From contig JAJXSV010000098.1 in the NCBI GenBank assembly GCA_021784375.1, positions 1 through 7,503 of the forward strand: 7,503 bases of DNA, read 5' to 3'. The translations under genes and the position numbers were made by a program. The notes beneath the pieces were generated by a model. It ran no database searches. It saw nothing but the letters and a program-made list of their open reading frames with translations, and was not told the origin of the DNA. Shown here in pieces: positions 4,996 through 7,503 of the stretch. Position 1 is the stretch's first letter, and each line of letters opens with the position of its first letter. The DNA comes from Actinomycetes bacterium (GTDB taxonomy: Bacteria > Actinomycetota > Actinomycetes > S36-B12 > UBA5976).

Positions 4996-6510
4996 ATGCC
5001 CCAACGGCGCCATCTGCGTTCACATGGTCTGGCTGGCGCTATCGGCAGTGCCGTCCTTGCTATCGGTTCGCTCGCCCTGGGCTGGCTGCCACCGCTTTTC
5101 AACATCGACGCCATCCCCGTGCTCAGCCTGCTCCGCACCACGAGCATCGGCGAGTTGCTGGGCCGTGCTGCAGTGCTGATCGGGGGCGCCCTGTTGCTGC
5201 AATCGTGGCTGCTCCTGGGCGCCGACGTGCTGGGCCAGCGCGAGGTTTCCGTTCGCAGCCTGCAGTCCATTCTCGGCCTCTGGCTGCTGCCGACGCTGCT
5301 CGTGCCCCCGTTGTTCAGCCGCGATCCGTACTCCTACTTCGTGCAGGGGAGGCTGCTGCAGCTGGGGCTCGACCCCTACACCAACGGTGCTGCGTCGGTT
5401 CCCGGTTGGTTCCGCGCGGGCGTCGATCCCATGTGGGCGGAGACACCGACGCCGTATGGGCCGCTGTACCTGATGATTCAACATGCAGTGGTGAATCTGG
5501 CGGGCACGCCCTACTGGTCGGCCATCGCCTTCCGGCTGGTGGCCGTACTCGGCATCGCACTCATTGCCTTCTACACACCGCGCTTGGCACAGTTGCACGG
5601 TATCGACCCCGCTGCTGCCACCTGGTTGGCCGCGCTGAATCCCTTGGTATTGCTGCACTTCTCCCTGGGTGGACACAACGATGCATTGATGGTCGGCCTC
5701 ATGATGGCGGGCCTCCATGAGGCCATGCGCCGGCGCTCGCTGAACGCCGTCCTGCTGCTCGCCGCAGCAGTCGCGGTGAAGCCGATCGCGCTGGTGCTGG
5801 TGCCCTTCGTGGGCCTGCTCTACCTGCGAGGACGTACGCGCTGGTGGCAGCGCTTCACCGCCTACGGCATCGCCACGGCACCGGTACTGGGTCTGGTACT
5901 GGCACTGGGTGCAGCCATCGGCGTGAACTGGGGCTGGATCCACGCGCTCACCACACCGGGATCGGTGCGCACCTGGCTCTCGCCCTCGACCGCCCTGGGC
6001 ATGACCATCGGGTTGATCGGGGACCTCTTCGGCGATCGGGCCATCGATCCGATCGCCGTCACCGTGGCCCGTGCCGTCTTCATGCTCGTGGCCATTGCCA
6101 TCTGCGTGCACCTGCTGTTGCGACCGCAGCGTCGCTCACCGGTACGTGGTGCCATGTTGGCGCTCACCGCAATCATCGCCCTGGGACCGGTTGTGCAGCC
6201 GTGGTACCTGCTGTGGGCGCTGCCCCTGGTCGCCGTCACCGGCATGGCCAAGCCCTGGCACCTGCATGCCACCGTGCTCGGAACCGCGGGATTCGTCATC
6301 TATGCATTGGCGGAGCCCACGGCCACCTCGGACTCACACCTCGATCTCTTCGATTCGCTGGGCATGATCATGGCTGGAGCCATCGTGCTGCTGGTGTTGC
6401 TCGCCAGCCCCCGCGAGCGGGCGCTCGCTATCGGCACGCAGTACGCGCGCGGTCTGGCGCCGCTCGATGACGCGGCACGCCGGCGCGCACGCGAACAACG
6501 GGTGCAGTAG
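4996..6510 (+). CDS. mptA: Polyprenol-phosphomannose-dependent alpha-1,6-mannosyltransferase (MptA/MptB-like, GT-C)
   Basis: This 504-aa multi-pass membrane protein has roughly a dozen hydrophobic segments, a basic N-terminus (MPQRRHLR) and a short Arg-rich cytosolic tail (about 471-504). It has GT-C features: an acidic residue in the first large outer loop (D110 in FSRDPYSYFVQG, followed by GLDPYTNG at 124-131), PTPYGPLY (151-158), GGHNDALMVGLMMAG (225-239), VKPIAL (261-266) and QPWYLLWALP (401-410). These match the MptA/MptB family, which uses polyprenyl-phosphomannose to extend the alpha-1,6-mannan backbone of lipomannan on the outer face of the membrane. The start lies 1 nt after the idsA stop with no ribosome site, implying translational coupling. 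Position after idsA and a divergent metF matches Rv2173-Rv2174 (mptA), which favours MptA over MptB (Rv1459c), but sequence alone cannot separate them. Linkage and acceptor are inferred. Confidence 0.78.
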   Translation: MPQRRHLRSHGLAGAIGSAVLAIGSLALGWLPPLFNIDAIPVLSLLRTTSIGELLGRAAVLIGGALLLQSWLLLGADVLGQREVSVRSLQSILGLWLLPTLLVPPLFSRDPYSYFVQGRLLQLGLDPYTNGAASVPGWFRAGVDPMWAETPTPYGPLYLMIQHAVVNLAGTPYWSAIAFRLVAVLGIALIAFYTPRLAQLHGIDPAAATWLAALNPLVLLHFSLGGHNDALMVGLMMAGLHEAMRRRSLNAVLLLAAAVAVKPIALVLVPFVGLLYLRGRTRWWQRFTAYGIATAPVLGLVLALGAAIGVNWGWIHALTTPGSVRTWLSPSTALGMTIGLIGDLFGDRAIDPIAVTVARAVFMLVAIAICVHLLLRPQRRSPVRGAMLALTAIIALGPVVQPWYLLWALPLVAVTGMAKPWHLHATVLGTAGFVIYALAEPTATSDSHLDLFDSLGMIMAGAIVLLVLLASPRERALAIGTQYARGLAPLDDAARRRAREQRVQ

Positions 6511-6527
6511 CCGCAATCAGGCTGCGG
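6511..6527. repeat. Small inverted repeat between mptA-like gene and EAL gene
   Basis: CCGCA and TGCGG (6511-6515 and 6523-6527) form a perfect 5-bp stem with a 7-nt loop that includes the stop codon of the EAL gene. It fills the whole convergent gap and could act weakly on both transcripts. The stem is short and no U tract follows, so terminator function is doubtful. Confidence 0.25.
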
Positions 6528-7503
6528 ACAGTGGTGCAGCCTTGCCGTAGAGCCAGCCCTGACCGTGGTCCCATCCCTGCTCGCGCAGGATGTCCGCGAC
6601 GGCATCGGTCTCGACGCCCTCGGCCACCGTGGCCAGGTCCAGGCCCCGGGCCAGACCCAGCAGGCCATGCGCCAGACGAATGCTGGTTTCGTCGCCGGCG
6701 TGGATGCCGCGGGTGAACGACATGTCGAGCTTGAGCCCGTCCACCGGCAGTTCGCCGAGGTTGCTCATTGAGGAATAGCCGGTACCGAAGTCATCGAAGT
6801 ACCACTGCGCACCGCCCATGCTCAGGTGCAACATGGCACTGCGCACCACATCGAGGTCGGAGGGTAGGGCCGTCTCCGTGACCTCGAGGTGCAGCCGCCG
6901 CAGGTCCACGCGGGTGAACTCCAGGAGTTCGGCGGCACGCCGGACGAAGTCCGGTCGGGTGAGGGAGGCGGGTGAAACGTTCACCGAGAGGAACTGCTCA
7001 CCCGGCAATTGCGCGAGCAACCCCAGGGACTGTGCGAGCACGATGATGTCGAGTTCCGGCACCAGTCCGTTGCCTTCCGCAACCGGAATGAAGTCACCGG
7101 GGAAGATCTGACCCCCGTCCGAGGTGAACCAACGAATGAGCGCCTCATAGCCAACAATGCGGTTGTCATGGAAGTCGACGATCGGTTGGTACCACGCGCG
7201 GAATTCGTTGTTGAGCAGGGCCTGACGCATGGCCTCCTCGAGTTCGAGGCGACGGATGGCCTTGACCGCCAGATCGGATTCCGCGAACTCGACGCGGTCT
7301 CCGCCGCCATCCTTGGCATTGCGCACGGCCAGCGTCGCGTTCTGCAACGCCAACTCCGGGCTCCGGCTGCCGTCCTCGAAGGAGATGCCAATGGAGACCG
7401 TGGACTGGATGACGTGACCTGCGGTGACCACCGGTTCGGCGGCCGCACGACGGATCGCGTTTGCCAGCGCAGCACAGGAGTCGGCGCTCTCCGCCTCGGG
7501 CAC
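6517..7503 (-). CDS. GGDEF-EAL cyclic-di-GMP signalling protein, C-terminal part
   Basis: The last 328 residues of a larger protein are present; the N-terminus lies beyond the right edge, and the GTG at the edge is an internal valine codon, not a start. Residues 1-73 of the fragment are the end of a GGDEF domain (VSIGIS at 36-41, then RNAKDGGGDRVEF), but the catalytic GGDEF loop is not in the window. Residues about 85-325 are an EAL phosphodiesterase domain with the full catalytic set: E120 (EAL), N175 (SVNVS), E207 (EVTET), D237-D238 (DDFGTGYSS), K258 (LKLD), E295 (AEGVE) and Q315 (GQG). Hydrolysis of c-di-GMP to pGpG is therefore expected. Whether the GGDEF half is active or an allosteric GTP sensor cannot be told. 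Sensor or membrane domains are likely upstream. It is convergent with the mannosyltransferase, 6 nt apart. Confidence 0.92.
   Translation of the reverse strand: MPEAESADSCAALANAIRRAAAEPVVTAGHVIQSTVSIGISFEDGSRSPELALQNATLAVRNAKDGGGDRVEFAESDLAVKAIRRLELEEAMRQALLNNEFRAWYQPIVDFHDNRIVGYEALIRWFTSDGGQIFPGDFIPVAEGNGLVPELDIIVLAQSLGLLAQLPGEQFLSVNVSPASLTRPDFVRRAAELLEFTRVDLRRLHLEVTETALPSDLDVVRSAMLHLSMGGAQWYFDDFGTGYSSMSNLGELPVDGLKLDMSFTRGIHAGDETSIRLAHGLLGLARGLDLATVAEGVETDAVADILREQGWDHGQGWLYGKAAPLSAA

Noticed and set aside
3867..5270. Open frame on the minus strand extending metF upstream by 468 codons to make a 766-aa protein
   Set aside because: It runs antisense through all of idsA and into mptA, has low-complexity, GC-driven composition, and MetF homology begins at the ATG at 3866. 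It is a high-GC open-frame artefact, not a fusion.
5883..5906. Two near-tandem 12-bp units (GGTACTGGGTCT, GGTACTGGCACT)
   Set aside because: They encode part of a Val-Leu-Gly-rich membrane helix and 10 of 12 bases match; ordinary low complexity in a transmembrane coding segment, not a functional repeat.
5020..6111. 363-aa open frame antisense to the mannosyltransferase
   Set aside because: Gln/His/Arg/Gly-rich shadow translation typical of the reverse strand of a GC-rich membrane-protein gene; no recognisable motif.
7501..7503. GTG at the right edge as start of the EAL gene
   Set aside because: The frame is already inside the end of a GGDEF domain, so the codon is internal and the gene is truncated only by the window.

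Overview
The window is GC-rich and gene-dense, and reads as a chromosomal segment of an actinobacterium. Three things point there. First, a divergent metF-type reductase / polyprenyl-diphosphate synthase / polyprenol-phosphomannose mannosyltransferase block has the same order and orientation as Rv2172c-Rv2173(idsA2)-Rv2174(mptA) of Mycobacterium tuberculosis. Second, start codons sit exactly 6 nt after TANNNT -10 hexamers, which is the leaderless arrangement common in Actinobacteria. Third, the protease carries a secreted Cys/Trp plus Gly-X-Y module of a kind I associate with actinobacterial exported proteins. The subgroup cannot be fixed from the sequence. I see no mobile element, RNA gene, CRISPR array or sign of recent transfer.

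Layout: (1) 26-706 (+), a HAD-superfamily phosphatase/phosphomutase-like protein, probably leaderless. (2) 719-1558 (-), an FTR1/EfeU-type iron permease convergent with the HAD gene. (3) 1559-1730, a 172-bp divergent promoter region with an iron-permease promoter containing a perfect inverted repeat, and a separate promoter and Shine-Dalgarno for the next gene. (4) 1731-2951 (+), a secreted HtrA/DegP-like serine protease with a PDZ domain, starting at a GTG. (5) 2970-3866 (-), 5,10-methylenetetrahydrofolate reductase. (6) 3867-3926, a 60-bp divergent region holding two back-to-back leaderless promoters. (7) 3927-4994 (+), a geranylgeranyl- or longer-chain diphosphate synthase, followed 1 nt later by 4996-6510 (+), a multi-pass GT-C mannosyltransferase of the MptA/MptB type. 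(8) 6517-7503 (-), the C-terminal part of a GGDEF-EAL cyclic-di-GMP protein running off the right edge.

The clearest functional unit is the idsA-mptA pair. The prenyl synthase would supply polyprenyl precursors, and the mannosyltransferase would use polyprenyl-phosphomannose to build an alpha-1,6-mannan backbone outside the membrane (lipomannan type). metF is divergent and metabolically separate (one-carbon/methionine), but its association with this pair is shared with mycobacteria. The iron permease, protease, HAD enzyme and c-di-GMP protein look like independent single-gene units. All convergent gaps are very short (6-18 nt), with no classical U-tract terminators.

I did not find a convincing undescribed multi-gene system. 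The observations most worth checking are the uniform leaderless promoters, the unusual N-terminal architecture of the secreted protease, and the palindrome in the promoter of a stand-alone iron permease.
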